NCBI GenBank assembly: GCA_963855995.1
Contig: OY979716.1
Span: 26,155,418 to 26,219,417, forward strand
Direction: 5' to 3'
Source of the DNA: Muricea muricata
Lineage: Eukaryota > Cnidaria > Anthozoa > Malacalcyonacea > Plexauridae
Length of the DNA stretch: 64,000 nucleotides
A model generated the notes under the pieces. The model ran no database searches. It had not been told where the DNA came from and worked only from the letters and a program-made list of their open reading frames with translations. This document shows positions 10,608 through 21,387 of the stretch, in pieces. Every line of letters begins with the position of its first letter. Position 1 is the first letter of the stretch. A program made the translations under genes and the position numbers.

Positions 10608-11163
10608 TTATCTTTGAATGGGTACAGACATGTTTTTAATATGCTAGCCCACTATTAGAAATTCAAAGACTTAAGTATCTAATCTGAAGTATATAAAATC
10701 TTTTAACAGCTGCAATAATTTCTGTTAATTATGTCTCTATACAATTGCAAGTAAATGTTACATGTGCTCTGAGAAATAGCATCTTGCATAAAAATGAACA
10801 AACTTGTTTGACAATATTTTCTAGTTATACCACATGAAAATTAATTTTTCACTCAACGTTAACTTGAATGAATTTGAATTTTATCATCATCCCCCTGCCC
10901 TCCCCCTACTAATTATTGATTCTATCGGCCACTCAAGAATCTTGAGCATCTCAAAATACTGGGTCAAACAGTGTTATTATTAAGTTCTTCGTAAGTTTGC
11001 ATGGTGAGCATCAATATCAGTTATTATTACCTAAAGTTTGTTTTCATAACCCAGCTTGACAAGATGCTATATTGGGAGTATATTTTCCATTGACTGGCAG
11101 GTTTTTACATTCAGAATATCTGTGTTGGATTAATATGTGCATAATATATTATTATTTCATTAA
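10608..11163. other. Spacer between the two convergent genes of the TTAA element
   Basis: AT-rich, no ORF of interest. It probably holds the 3' UTR of the P2X7-like gene. Confidence 0.4.
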
Positions 11164-11421
11164 AGGATTACTGTCACACCATGGCATTGTGTGCTCAATT
11201 TGCTTGTGGCAGCCATTTTATCTGGGGCACCAAGATAAAAACTTTTTATAATCCATCTAATAACAAATCAATTTATTTGAAAATCTTTGCTTATTCAACC
11301 TGATTGTTACTGGTATGGAAGCAAACAACGACTTTTTGATATTACTTTTAATTTTTGACAAAATCTAACAAAATGTAAACAATAACAAAAGCCTGCAATA
11401 CTATGGTGTGACAGTAATCCT
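11164..11421. mobile_element. 258-bp TTAA-flanked MITE
   Basis: Inverted ends AGGATTACTGTCACACCAT (left) match its complement at 11403-11421, with TTAA on both sides (11160-11163 and 11422-11425). There is no coding capacity. It lies inside the larger TTAA element between its two genes. Confidence 0.8.
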
Positions 11422-11501
11422 TTAAACAAGAAAAATATTTTTGGTAATGGCAAACAAGTGCTTCTGTAATATATACATTCCAAGTGCAATGCAGTGCAAG
11501 T

Positions 11502-11605
11502 TTAGTTTGTTTTATTTCTTGGACGGGAAGCTACATTTTTGTGGCCTTTCATAGGCTGCTTGCACATCTTGCATTTTGGTGCATTTCTTTTTGGTTTGGT
11601 GCTGG
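11502..11605 (-). CDS. Candidate C-terminal part of THAP protein (C-x2-C knuckle)
   Basis: This frame reads A-P-K-C-K-M-C-K-Q-P-M-K-G-H-K-N and ends at a stop at 11502. C-x2-C...K-G-H motifs resemble zinc-knuckle tails seen with transposon-linked DNA-binding proteins. It is out of frame with the THAP exon. A very short intron (GTATTATACC...TTTACACAG, roughly 45 bp) is possible but its phase does not fit cleanly, so a frameshift may be present. Confidence 0.4.
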
Positions 11606-11647
11606 TAGTTGATGCGGCTGGAACTGTGTAAAATAACATATGAAGCA

Positions 11648-11881
11648 TCAGTACTGGGTATAATACTCGAAACATTCTGGCGTAAAGTGTTTCGAGCAAA
11701 CAACAAACGAACGTGTTGGCGTCCATTTATCTCGCCTCCGTCGATCGAAGTCCATCCATTTCTTCCTTCGTTTTACTGCGTCGGATGAGCTTTCATCCCA
11801 AAATGGTATCTGGTACAAGAATATATCATTTTCCTTGTCTGTAGTATTAGAACACCCGTAAACAACGCATCTTTCAGGCAT
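11648..11881 (-). CDS. THAP-domain zinc-finger protein
   Basis: The ATG at 11881-11879 starts M-P-E-R-C-V-V-Y-G-C. The THAP C2-C-H signature is complete: C5 and C10, then C62-x2-H65 (V-V-C-S-K-H-F). P26, W42 and the C-terminal H-F-T-P-E-C-F block are also present. THAP domains are sequence-specific zinc-dependent DNA binders found in P-element and Kolobok-type transposases and in host factors. The open frame ends soon after the domain (77 codons), so the product is either a THAP-only protein or continues through a short intron into 11605-11502. It faces the P2X7-like gene and lies inside the same inverted repeats. It could bind the element's ends (inference). Confidence 0.8.
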   Translation of the reverse strand: MPERCVVYGCSNTTDKENDIFLYQIPFWDESSSDAVKRRKKWMDFDRRRRDKWTPTRSFVVCSKHFTPECFEYYTQY

Positions 11882-12034
11882 TTTTCCACAAAAAACTACG
11901 GTGACACATGCATTCGCAATAGAACGCGCCTAGTGACTGTGAAAATTGGTTCCTGGGACCCAGGCCTTTAAGCATAAAATTTGGATGCGCACTTTTTTTC
12001 CCAAATGTGGCCAAACTAGCACGTTTGACTGCAT

Positions 12035-12142
12035 TTATCTCCACAACTAAACGCTCAACAAAAAAACTAAATTACAACTTACTAACTAACTTTTTGAGTT
12101 CTATTTGGATCACTAAAAAACCGTTTTTGGTTTATAAGCACT
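12035..12142 (-). repeat. Right terminal inverted repeat (108 bp)
   Basis: Reverse-complement partner of 9373-9480, followed by TTAA at 12143-12146. Confidence 0.75.
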
Positions 12143-12290
12143 TTAAAACTCTTGATAATGAACTCATAGCGGCCATCTTGGACTATAATCCAACTATTAT
12201 TCACAGTCAAATTTAAAGAGAACAGAGATTATTTTTGACACAATGTTTATCCATTCCCACCGATAACCTAAAACCTCTTCTTTGCATTAA

Positions 12291-12509
12291 AGGATTACTG
12301 AATGGTTTTCCGTGCAGGATAGCGTAATCCATGCACGCGGGATGTTGCGAGATTTTCGGAAAGCGTAAAAAACACGAGCCGCAGGCGAGTGTATTTTTAC
12401 GCTTTTACACCAGCCGCAGGCGAGTGTAATTTTACGCTTTCCGAAAATCGAGCAACATCCCAAGTACATGGACCACGCAATTCTGCACGGAAAACCATTT
12501 CGTAATTGT
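12291..12509. mobile_element. Fold-back MITE sharing ends with the 11164 MITE
   Basis: The left end TTAA-AGGATTACTG is the same as in the MITE at 11164. Arms of about 85-100 bp pair TGGTTTTCCGTGCAGGATAG with its partner near 12482-12500. The centre has two copies of GCCGCAGGCGAGTGTA (about 12380 and 12413). The right border is degraded (TTTA rather than TTAA). Confidence 0.65.
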
Positions 12510-13364
12510 TTTATAAAATAACTAAAATAAAACAACGGTAAACACTTTTTAAACCATTGATGAAGTACGCAATTCTCCCAAGAATCGTCAACTTTAGCTT
12601 TGTCGGCATTCGACCGTACGCTACAATTTACACAATTTTAAAACTTTTCGCATAACCTTTATCTTTGTGTTCTTTTGCCCTAAAACTTGGTGAAAATATA
12701 GTATTTTAACAGAGACATAGACTGGTACTAAACCGAAGAGCTGTTGTTAAAAACCGTTGTTATTAACGGCCAAAAGTGGCAGATATGGTAGTTTCATTTT
12801 GTAATTTTGTATTTTTTCGTAAACAAACAACTAAAAACTTATCGGCATTTGAAGTGCGGTATGTGTGTAAGAAAGCATATCAGAGAAATAAAATTTAGTT
12901 CTTTATAGGCAGTATTGTATGCTGATTCGAACGGCTACAGCATAAACTGAAACAAAAATATACGAGTGCCAAAAATCGTATTTCACTTAAATTTATAACG
13001 TAAACAAAACAAAAATACAAGTATACAAGACATTATAGAAGTTTGACAACATAAAAGATTATAGTTCCTGTACCTTGTGCTTTAGTATTTGACTTTATCT
13101 GTATTCTCTACTAATTTCAAAAGTTGAAATGGTTTTTTCGTCGGCAGTTCTAAGCCCGTAACAAGCTCGTAAAATGCGAAGCGATGTCAACTTTCAAATT
13201 TCCCGTGCAGGATTGTCTCATCCTGCACGGGTATTGACCAACCAGATTGCGTGTTTTCCTGTAGTTATTATATAATACCTCGTCTACTACGTCTATAGTG
13301 CGAATCTAGATTTATAGTGGATAGTCCAACATGGCTGCCATTGGCTTCATTTATTGGTCAGGGA
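12510..13364. other. Non-coding, one small hairpin
   Basis: No gene. CCCGTGCAGGA (13202-13212) and TCCTGCACGGG (13221-13231) form an 11-bp perfect stem with an 8-nt loop. The stem repeats the CCGTGCAGGA core of the fold-back at 12291-12509. Confidence 0.5.
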
Positions 13365-13635
13365 CATGGGCGGATCGAGTGTTAGGCAAGTTAGGCGCCT
13401 GCCTAATGTATAAAATCTCAGACATTCTTGAATCACTAATGAGGTGTAGTTTTACTATAAAATTATAATACGAGTCAACGTTAATAAATTCATTGATTTA
13501 ATCCGGTATTATATTGCTCAGAACAGAACACGAACATTCGCGTTTCATATACAGTAAGTTCACAGTCTCCATCACAAAGAAATTTGCCTGATTTGACCCG
13601 ATTTCTATTTTGAAAGGAACTAACCCCCCCAAAAA

Positions 13636-13830
13636 TCCGGGGGGTAACGAACTTAGGCATAATTATGGAATCTGATTGGCGCAGAAGCCACAACTTAGGC
13701 AAACGTCTTGTGCGGCAGCATTTGATTGGTTGAGAAGCATGAAGTTAGGCAAATAGTGACGTGAACTTAGGCAAAATCGCAGAATCTGATTGGTTTAGAC
13801 AGAACAACTTCAGCAATGTCAACTCAGGCA
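13636..13830. repeat. Irregular CTTAGGCA / GATTGG motif repeats
   Basis: Five or so copies of (A)ACTTAGGCA or AGTTAGGCA alternate with CTGATTGG-like blocks. This is a subterminal motif cluster of the surrounding element. Confidence 0.55.
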
Positions 13831-14336
13831 AGCCTTACGCGTTTCGACTGCGCTACAAAATAGCGATATATATGAATGTTTTGCGGAAAGTTTACACTGA
13901 ATTGGCTTTACGGCTTGCTCGTACTCGAATGCTTAAGTCGGGAGAACACTTTCCTTTGATTGGAAAGTCGCTGTATCGCGGCATTAAAGAGTTTACGATC
14001 TGCGACGAGGCGGCTCGACGACGCAGTTTCAAAACAAGCAAATTTGTTCAAACTGTGAGTGGTTTATGGTCCCAGAGAAATTCTCAATGGCGTTGTCGTT
14101 CTCAACACGACATTAAACCAAGGATTATCGCGTCCTTAGAGCAACGTGAGAGCCAATTGTGATTTTCAGAACCGTTTATTTAACCCTGTTCGTAAGGGTC
14201 AAACGTTGCAGTGCTTAAGATTATTTGAAGTAGCATTGAAATATTATTATATCAAAATGTTCAGCGCTTGTTTTAAAGCTAAAAAGTTACATTGCGTTGT
14301 CGAGTAAATCGCGTTGTGAATCGTAAACTCTCTAAA

Positions 14337-14408
14337 ATGGCCGAGACAACCTTTGTGCCAGAACATGTGCGAAGAGACAAGAGCACATTTTATGCGCGCT
14401 GCCTTGAG
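14337..14408 (+). CDS. Possible first coding exon inside the transposon
   Basis: AAAATGG context opens M-A-E-T-T-F-V-P-E-H-V-R-R and runs 24 codons to a strong donor (GAG|GTGAGT) in phase 0. No family recognised and no downstream partner exon identified. It could be a captured host exon or a relic transposase exon. Confidence 0.35.
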
Positions 14409-15216
14409 GTGAGTAATGTGATTGTCAATTGTAATATAGTGTATTTACAATATAGAGATTAGTCTTTTATTCATCTAGCCAAGTTGACAATACATTGTGG
14501 GTTCCTTGGGATAATTTTATGCAAAATTTCTATTGTAAATTTAAATAACATGCGTGTAGTAAATATTAAAATTTACAGGACATGATATTACAGGGTCGCA
14601 GTTGTAATACGATCCTATTATTACTGTTTATTTGATGACACAGAATTATGTTTAGGGGTAAGGTTAGGAGATGTTAATATGCTTTTCTGAATTATAATTT
14701 ACGTAATTATAACAAATTTAATATAATTTAAGTAACAAATGATGTTGGAATTGGTTGGCTTGGTTTTAAAAATCAGCTTAGGATAGGTTAGACCGGGTTA
14801 GGCTAGTGGTTTGGATAATACTATAGGCTTAGTTAAGTATGGGATGAGATAAAGGGTTAGAATGACCAGGATGGAAAAAAGAATGTGCAAAGCTAGCCAG
14901 TAGGCAGGCTGCCAATCTCAGAACTACATTAACCTTTGTTCCTAGGCATGCTGATGAGCCCTGATATTGGGGAAAACAGTCAATACAAAATATGCATGTA
15001 CTAAATGTAAATCATTTGTGTTAATATGTATATGTCTGTAAATCTATCTATCATGATTAAAAATGCAATATCCTATTAATGGTTGAAATGTGTTTGTCTG
15101 TGTCTTTTCGGGCGGGGGGGGGGTACGATGATAAACCACCTGCGAATATTCACTTGGGCGTGGTCATCTTCCGAAAATTTTGCCTAACGTATGAAAGCAC
15201 CCTAGATCCGCCCATG

Positions 15217-16554
15217 AGGGAGGCAGAAGTAATTATATCTACCTTCTCGAGAGGAAAATCCATTGTCCGTTAGATCCCTAATATAACAATTCTTGATGTT
15301 TTTTGGCTCGATTTACCTTGAATTTAATAAGGTATTATATAGTCAAAAAGACCAAAACTTTCAAGTTCGCTCATTTGAAAAATGACTGGTATCGTCAGAA
15401 AGCTTATGAAAAACGACATCTAAGACACCATTACGGTTACCCTAATTTTTCAATTCGTTTTTGGATTATTGCTGCTTCAAAATGGGAAAATGTTCAAAAT
15501 GGCACTAGTGTCCTGGGCACTAGTGTCCTGGGCACTAGTCTGAAAATAAGTTTTCAAATGCTCATAACTTAATAAAAATGTGAAAAATAAAAGTAACCGT
15601 AACAATGTGCTATATTTAGTATTTCATTACCTTTTGATAAAGTAAGTGCTTTTTTCTAGAAATAAATCTGAAATTTCGCCTTTTTGGACAAAAACGTGTT
15701 GACTGGAGTTCATAAGAAATTTTCTTGCGTTCAACATGCAGAAATATATTTATTAGACCTAAGGGTACAATATAAACATAAAATGAAATATGCCCTCAAT
15801 GTGGTAAGTAATATTGTATTTTTGTACCTCGACCTCCCTGACTATGTGCATAGCAGACGTTTTATCCAGTTCTAGTTTCAGATCAGTGCGTCTAAACTAT
15901 TCGGTGACAGGCTTTTCAAAGAGCCTTTTCTGCTTGAAAGTGACGTAACCAGCTCGATAATGGTTGGGAGGGAGAAATATCAATATTTTCGTACAGAACA
16001 CAAATATGACGATTTCGTTTCAAAACACGAAGAGTTGAACATGGACCGCTTTAATTGTTGAGGAAGATTCAAGGATTAGAGTTTTTTTCATTAAATGTCG
16101 AGCTTGGGCTTTCGAGTTTGATTTTCTTTTCGACAAACGTGCTCATAACATCATACCTTAAAACGTAACGTTCTCTTTTCCATTCCCGTAGCAGCTCATA
16201 GTCTTGATCGGAGTTGTCAGTCTTTGTTGATCAGGCACAAGAAAAAATATCTTAGTCCTGTTTTATAATACGCAGTATGTACATATACAGAGTATTTGAT
16301 GGAAACACGTGTTATTACTAAAACTTTGTTTTTTAAAGTATATATACAAGTTTAGATTTACAAAATATACTGAAATTTTGAAACAGGGCATCCCATATGC
16401 GAGATTCGAAGGAGCGGATTCTAGAACTCACTGCAGGATGGGCTGAAGTCGCGAATTGAGCTAGTTGTTAAAATCACTTCTACATTCAGAGGTCTATTTA
16501 ACCGCTTAACACATCCTAATGCTGAAGCCGTTTGCACTCATTATGGTGCTGCAC
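15217..16554. other. Non-coding; short tandem repeat
   Basis: No supported gene. GGCACTAGTGTCCTG occurs at 15501-15515 and 15516-15530, with a partial third copy to 15539. The ORFs at 15303 and 15684 show no motifs. Confidence 0.5.
15501..15539. repeat. 15-bp tandem repeat, 2.6 copies
   Basis: Unit GGCACTAGTGTCCTG, perfect copies. Confidence 0.9.
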
Positions 16555-16647
16555 CACCCGTGTCACAAATTCTCAACCTGTATTATAGCAAATTTCTCAA
16601 TTGAGAAATCATGCACTATAGGCCTTAGATGGTCATCTGAGCCATCT
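16555..16647 (+). repeat. KDZ left terminal inverted repeat
   Basis: 93 bp, contains AATTTCTCAATTGAGAAAT, itself a small palindrome. Differs from the right arm at only a few positions. Confidence 0.85.
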
Positions 16648-16834
16648 GGCGCACAACGCTCCGATGTATGAATATTATACCAAGTATAGACGCGTTCATT
16701 ATATCAGTTTCATTCTTGTTTTCTTGTATGCGTTCGTAAGTTCATTTATATCAATTTTATTTTTGTTTTCATGCTTATCCGTTATTTCAAATTTCTATAT
16801 TACTTCTTAATCTTTCGTGATCACTGATATAAAC

Positions 16835-17435
16835 ATGTGCAGCAGCGGTCGCAATAGAATTTCTGTTGGCCAAAGGAATGTTTTGGAAGCTATGTACAAT
16901 GCAGGCATGGTCGGCAGTAGTTTGCTGTACAAGACAAAGATTGACAAAGCGATAGAAGAAACTGGTTTGACTCCATCCCAAATCAAGGTATCTTTGTTAA
17001 ACGTTTCTGTCATAAATACCAAATAGTATGCTTGTTTTCAGAGGTTAATTTCTTACCGATGCTTGTATGTTTGCGTGCATAATTTCCGCGCGGATACACA
17101 ATTAACTGATATTCTTATGCAAATTTTACTGTAAATCAATCGATTAGGCGAAAAAGGCTTTGCAGGATGAAGGGGAAAAGATTTTAGAAGAAGATGTTGA
17201 AGTTGTCAACCTCACTTTGACAGACGAAGAAAAAGCAGTTCTTTACACTTGCGGCTCCGAATATTTCTCGCCTAGGCCTGATGCTTGGCTTGCTGTGGGT
17301 CATAATATGCAGCACACAACCTGTGCAAATGAACTCGTTTTGCCCATCTACACCGAATCTGAAGAAAAGTTTTGGCTTTTTTTGTCAACGAGAAACCGTC
17401 AAAGATATCAAACGCGGTGTTTTCAACAAAAATAA
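16835..17435 (+). CDS. Small two-exon protein with homeodomain-like HTH
   Basis: Exon 1 (16835-16987) starts M-C-S-S-G-R-N-R-I-S-V-G-Q-R and continues A-G-M...A-I-E-E-T-G-L-T-P-S-Q-I-K. This resembles helices 1-2 and the start of helix 3 of a homeodomain. The W-F-x-N recognition helix is absent. Exon 2 (17148-17435) follows a GATTAG acceptor in phase 0, continues A-K-K-A-L-Q-D-E-G, is acidic, and ends in a TAA stop. The total is 146 codons without lesions. It lies 190 bp inside the left end of the KDZ element. A DNA-binding accessory role is inference. The homeodomain-like reading is tentative. Confidence 0.5.
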
Positions 17436-18423
17436 AAGGAAAATGGCTGGATCTGGGTACCGATAGAGAATACACGGTGATCGACCGTATAGAAACAATA
17501 GTAGGGAAAAATTGCCCGCGGCCAATTTTAGGCGGGGAAACCTCGTAAAAACGCTTCGTTCGCGACCAAGGCATGTCTATTTATACGATGTTTATTAATA
17601 TTATTTATTATTAGTTTAGTTTATTAATATGATGTTCGCGACCAAGGCAAGGCTGTTTATATGATGTGTTGTCCTATTTGTACGAGTGTTTTGGGCTATT
17701 TTAATAAATTTAGTAAAACTGGCGTATAAAATGCTGTGTTCTCCACTTATTTAAGCCGCGGCGTATTTAAGCCGCGGCTTATTTTCGCTCGTATAAATGG
17801 CCCTAATGTTGCCGATGGGTTGCTTGTAGAAGACTTACGAATGGGTCAATCGTAAATAACTTTTAAGTAGATCAAGAGGATATGTTCACATGAAAGACAG
17901 AAATCGGTGCCAAAGTACAAAATCTGCCCTGTGAAATTACCACCAAGTGGAGAAATGTAGGCGTTAGCTGTCTATTTGGTGATTTCAACGTAAATGAGAG
18001 TTCTTTCTCCAATAATATTCGCTTATCGCACAGACTAACACTAACTTATGTAATAGTTCAAATGCAATGATAATTTACTTCTTGAATTACGTCTCCAAAT
18101 CTGTGTTGAAAATTTATAAACGCTTACCTTTTACATAAGAGTACCGTTTAACATTGTTGTATATTACATTTTGATCGCATGTAAGCAATTATTTCTCAGC
18201 CCAAAGACATAGCCCAAAGACTTGACATTAATGTGTCCTTGTGATTTTATACAGCTATAGCCAGAACAGATGATTATAAAAATTGATTTCTTTATCTTGC
18301 TAATGTTGTAGTCAAAATATGCATTGTTTACATCTAACGAGCTTAAAATTACATAATTCAGAATAATCCAAGCAAAACGGTCTTTTGTTAAATGTGGAGA
18401 CTGGTTCACAGGAATTAGTCATT
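17436..18423. other. Non-coding KDZ interior
   Basis: Contains two copies of TTCGCGACCAAGGCA (about 17559 and 17634) and a doubled TATTTAAGCCGCGG (about 17750-17780). No gene. Confidence 0.5.
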
Positions 18424-20300
18424 TTACTATTACAGATACTTACAGTATGACCTACCACCCACACTTGAATACACTACCGCTTTTTCACCATAGTTCATGA
18501 TAAATTATATTTCGAAATGAGATGCACTGTTTTGTCTTATCTTGTCTATTTTGGTTGAAAACTACACCATTTGCCCTTCATTAAGCGAAAAAAGAAGGAT
18601 AAGATAATTTTAGCACCTTCACAAACACAAATCGGAATTTCAATAAGACATTATGTGCAAGTCAATAAGCGTGAAAGGATATTCAATAGCAACAATTTCC
18701 GCTGTCATGCATAAAAACTGAAAGCTATTAATCAAAGATGGAAATTCAATAAGAATGCAAAGAACATTCAAAAACACAAAAGACGTTTTCATTTGAATAC
18801 AAGCAACGTTCAATTAGAGAAAAATGTAAGTTCAATAAAAACCTACATTTACTTTATAGCCACGCAATCATATTAACCCCCAAAAAACAAATGCAACGTG
18901 TATTATCAAGTTTTATCAGTCTAAGTTTGTATGTGGCGTTGTCATAACTCTGCTGTGCTTGCCGCACATCCTGTCCCAAGCCTTGCTTGCTTTCTACAGT
19001 CGTACAATGTAATATTTCATTTCGTTTAGACACCTTTGTAAAATTTCACGTTATTCAAGCACTTTTAAAACAATTCAGCAAAGCCAAATCTTTGCCGGAT
19101 AAAGAATATTTTTCAAATAGCCCTTTTCTTTTCTGTGATCATGTTGGTGTTCACATGACAACTTCATTCAGAACATACATTTTTATCTAATTGAGCGTTT
19201 CTTGTATTCAAACAAGAACTTCTTTTGTGTTTTTGAATGTTCTTTGTATTCTTATTGAATTTCCATCTTTGATTAATGGCTTTCAATTTTTATGCATACT
19301 TGCGTCAATTGTTGCTATTGAATATCCCTTCACGCTTATTTACTTGCACATAATGTGTTATTGAAATTCCGATTTGTGTTTGTGAAGGTGAAAAATTATC
19401 TTAATGACCTTCTTTTTACGCTTTAATGAGGGGCAAATGGTGTAGTTCTAAGTCTCGTAAAAAGCGGTACATTGTTGGTACTACAGGTACTTACAGCATG
19501 AACTACCACCCATACTTGAATACATTACCGCTTTTTTACCAAAGTGCATACATTATGTTTCGAAATCAGATGCACTGTTTTGTCTTATCTTGTCTATTTT
19601 GGTTGAAAACTAGTTCTATTTCTCGTAAAAAGCGGTACATTGTTGGTACTACAGGTACTTACAGCATGAACTGCCACCCATACTTGAATACATTACTGCT
19701 TTTTTACCAAAGTTCATACATTCTATCCAATTAAAAATAACAGAACTAAAAATAGTCTTTAATTTGAAATGAGATGCACTGTTTTGTCTTATCTTGTCTA
19801 TTTTGGTTGAAAACTAGTTCTATTTCTCGTAAAAAGCGTTACATTGTTGGTACTACAGGTACTTGCAGCATGAACTACCACCCATGCTTGAATACATTAC
19901 CACTTTTTTACCAAAGTTCATACATTATATTTCAAAATCAGATGTAATATTTTGTCTTATCTTGTCTATTTTGGTTGAAAACTAGTTCTAAATCTCGTAA
20001 AAAGCGGTACATTGTTGGTATTACAGGTACTTGCAGCATGAACTACCATCCATACTTGAATACATTACCGCTTTTTTACCAAAGTGCATACATTCCATCT
20101 AATTAAAAATAACAGAATTAAAAATAGTCTTCAATTTTAAATGAGATGCACTGTTTTGTCTTATCTTGTCTATTTTTGTTGAAGACTAGTTCTACTTCTC
20201 GTAAAAAGTGGTACATTGTTAGTACTACAGGTACATACAGCATGAACTACCACCCATACGTGAATAGATTACCACTTTTTACCAAAGTTCGTAAAAATTC
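18424..20300. repeat. Tandem array, alternating 168- and 204-bp units
   Basis: Units begin near TCTCGTAAAAAGCGGTACAT. Successive starts at 19448, 19616, 19820, 19988 and 20192 give lengths 168, 204, 168 and 204 bp. The longer unit contains an extra block with AATTAAAAATAACAGAA. A first partial copy at 18424-18564 is separated from the rest by an inserted fold-back element. Short ORFs here are repeat artefacts. Confidence 0.85.
18565..19442. mobile_element. 878-bp TA-flanked fold-back element in the array
   Basis: Arms of about 270 bp pair 18565-18834 with 19171-19442, ends CACCATTTGCCC...GGGCAAATGGTG, bordered by TA (18563-18564 and 19443-19444). The flanking array sequence (GAAAACTA / TAGTTCTA) is continuous when the element is removed. 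TA target and long arms suggest a Tc1/mariner-type non-autonomous element. No gene inside. Confidence 0.8.
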
Positions 20301-21145
20301 CTTGCTACACATTGATGAATTTTGTAACACAAAACTACGCGCATCTACGCCTGCCCCCTTTTTTTTTGGGGGGGGGGGACAAAGCCATTAACCCCCCCCC
20401 CTTCCCCCCTGACTGAAATTTTATCAACTAAATAAATGTGATAAATGTGTAGATCTGTGCATATTTGACATGTTCCGACTGAAAAGTTTATGTTGCTTGT
20501 GGTCTATGGTTCATAAATTTGTTTGATATTTTCGGCTTATAATTATCCACTGATTTAACTGGCAGGAAATATCCGGTTGCACAAATTGCCGCGACTTGGC
20601 GCGCAAATGCCGTACTCAATTTGGTTATAAGACACTCGTAAACAAATCATTCTGAAATAATACAGTATTTTAGCTGCTTTTAGAGTTTCAATTTTAAATT
20701 TTGTTTGGTATAGGATACGGATTTTGTGGTTTTTGAAATAGGTGACGAAATCTGGACGAAGGCATATATGTTTTGTTAATATTCAGACATTCTAACTTGT
20801 TTAAATAGCCTGTTATATTACTTATATGTTTATTTGTGATGAAACAAGTATGGGTTTTTTAAATATCAAAATTCTCATTATATATAACCTGTTGTATTTT
20901 TGAAATAGAGAACTGTAAACGAAGAATTGCTAATTTATGTATATATGCTTATATGAGTAATATTAATTCCATTGATGTTGACACAGTAGGTGTTTCAAGG
21001 TTATCAGTATTATAAAGTAAACCATGCTTGCCCAAAACGGACAAAATTATGTACAGTAAAATATTAAGTTTAGTCCCCTAATACCAAGTCGAAGACGTCA
21101 AATATCAATTTCATTTCTCAAATAGCAAGTCCGTCTTTGCAAATA
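20301..21145. other. Non-coding KDZ interior with G/C tracts
   Basis: A homopolymer block at about 20350-20407 (C, T, G runs then C runs) can fold on itself. Otherwise AT-rich and featureless. Confidence 0.5.
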
Positions 21146-21387
21146 GAGAGCTTAAGCAAGCGACGTTTTTGTCAATACGGACGCCAGCCGGAAGTAAGTT
21201 GCGTAGTTATAGATGAAGAATGATGGCGTCAGCCGTTTTTATTTGAAATCATGAACGTGAAAGTTGACTGACTGCCGTTGTCGATTTCAAACAAGAACGG
21301 CTGACGCCATCATTCGCCATCTATATCGACGCAACTTACTTCCGGCTGCCGTCCGTGTTGACAAAAGCGTCGCTTGCTTTAGCTCTC
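21146..21387. mobile_element. 242-bp TA-flanked fold-back MITE
   Basis: Arms of about 93 bp (21146-21240 and 21296-21387), ends GAGAGCTTAAGCAAGCGACG, TA on both sides (21144-21145, 21388-21389). Confidence 0.85.

Larger units (their letters stand above)
9373..12142. mobile_element. TTAA-flanked element carrying P2X7-like and THAP genes
   Basis: A 108-bp imperfect inverted repeat (about 80% identical by eye) pairs 9373-9480 with 12035-12142. Both ends start AGTGCTTATAAACC and are bordered by TTAA (9369-9372 and 12143-12146). TTAA targets are used by piggyBac and Kolobok. Kolobok-type elements are known to carry THAP domains, so Kolobok is the better guess. No transposase catalytic domain was recognised. 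The interior has a P2X7-C-terminal-like pseudogene on plus and a THAP gene on minus, in convergent orientation. Confidence 0.7.
13365..15216. mobile_element. Non-autonomous DNA transposon candidate (1.85 kb)
   Basis: Ends CATGGGCGGATC (13365-13376) and GATCCGCCCATG (15205-15216) are perfect 12-bp inverted repeats, flanked by AGGGA on both sides (13360-13364 and 15217-15221). GTTAGGC follows the left end and GCCTAAC precedes the right. Subterminal motifs CTTAGGCA and TCTGATTGG repeat at 13640-13830. No transposase recognised. The ORF at 13761-14162 overlaps the motif repeats and looks non-coding. Confidence 0.6.

Noticed and set aside
13761-14162. 133-codon ORF in the 1.85 kb element
   Set aside because: It begins in the CTTAGGCA motif repeats and shows no domain or codon-like pattern.
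19426-19734. ORFs in the satellite (S-R-K-K-R-Y-I-V-G repeated)
   Set aside because: The repetition comes from the tandem DNA units; no start or splice context supports coding.
18424-20300. Regular repeats with spacers resembling a CRISPR-like array
   Set aside because: Units are 168-204 bp, contiguous and eukaryotic in context. It is a tandem array, not repeat-spacer DNA.
20350-20410. G- and C-runs as a quadruplex or regulatory element
   Set aside because: Low-complexity homopolymers with no further support.
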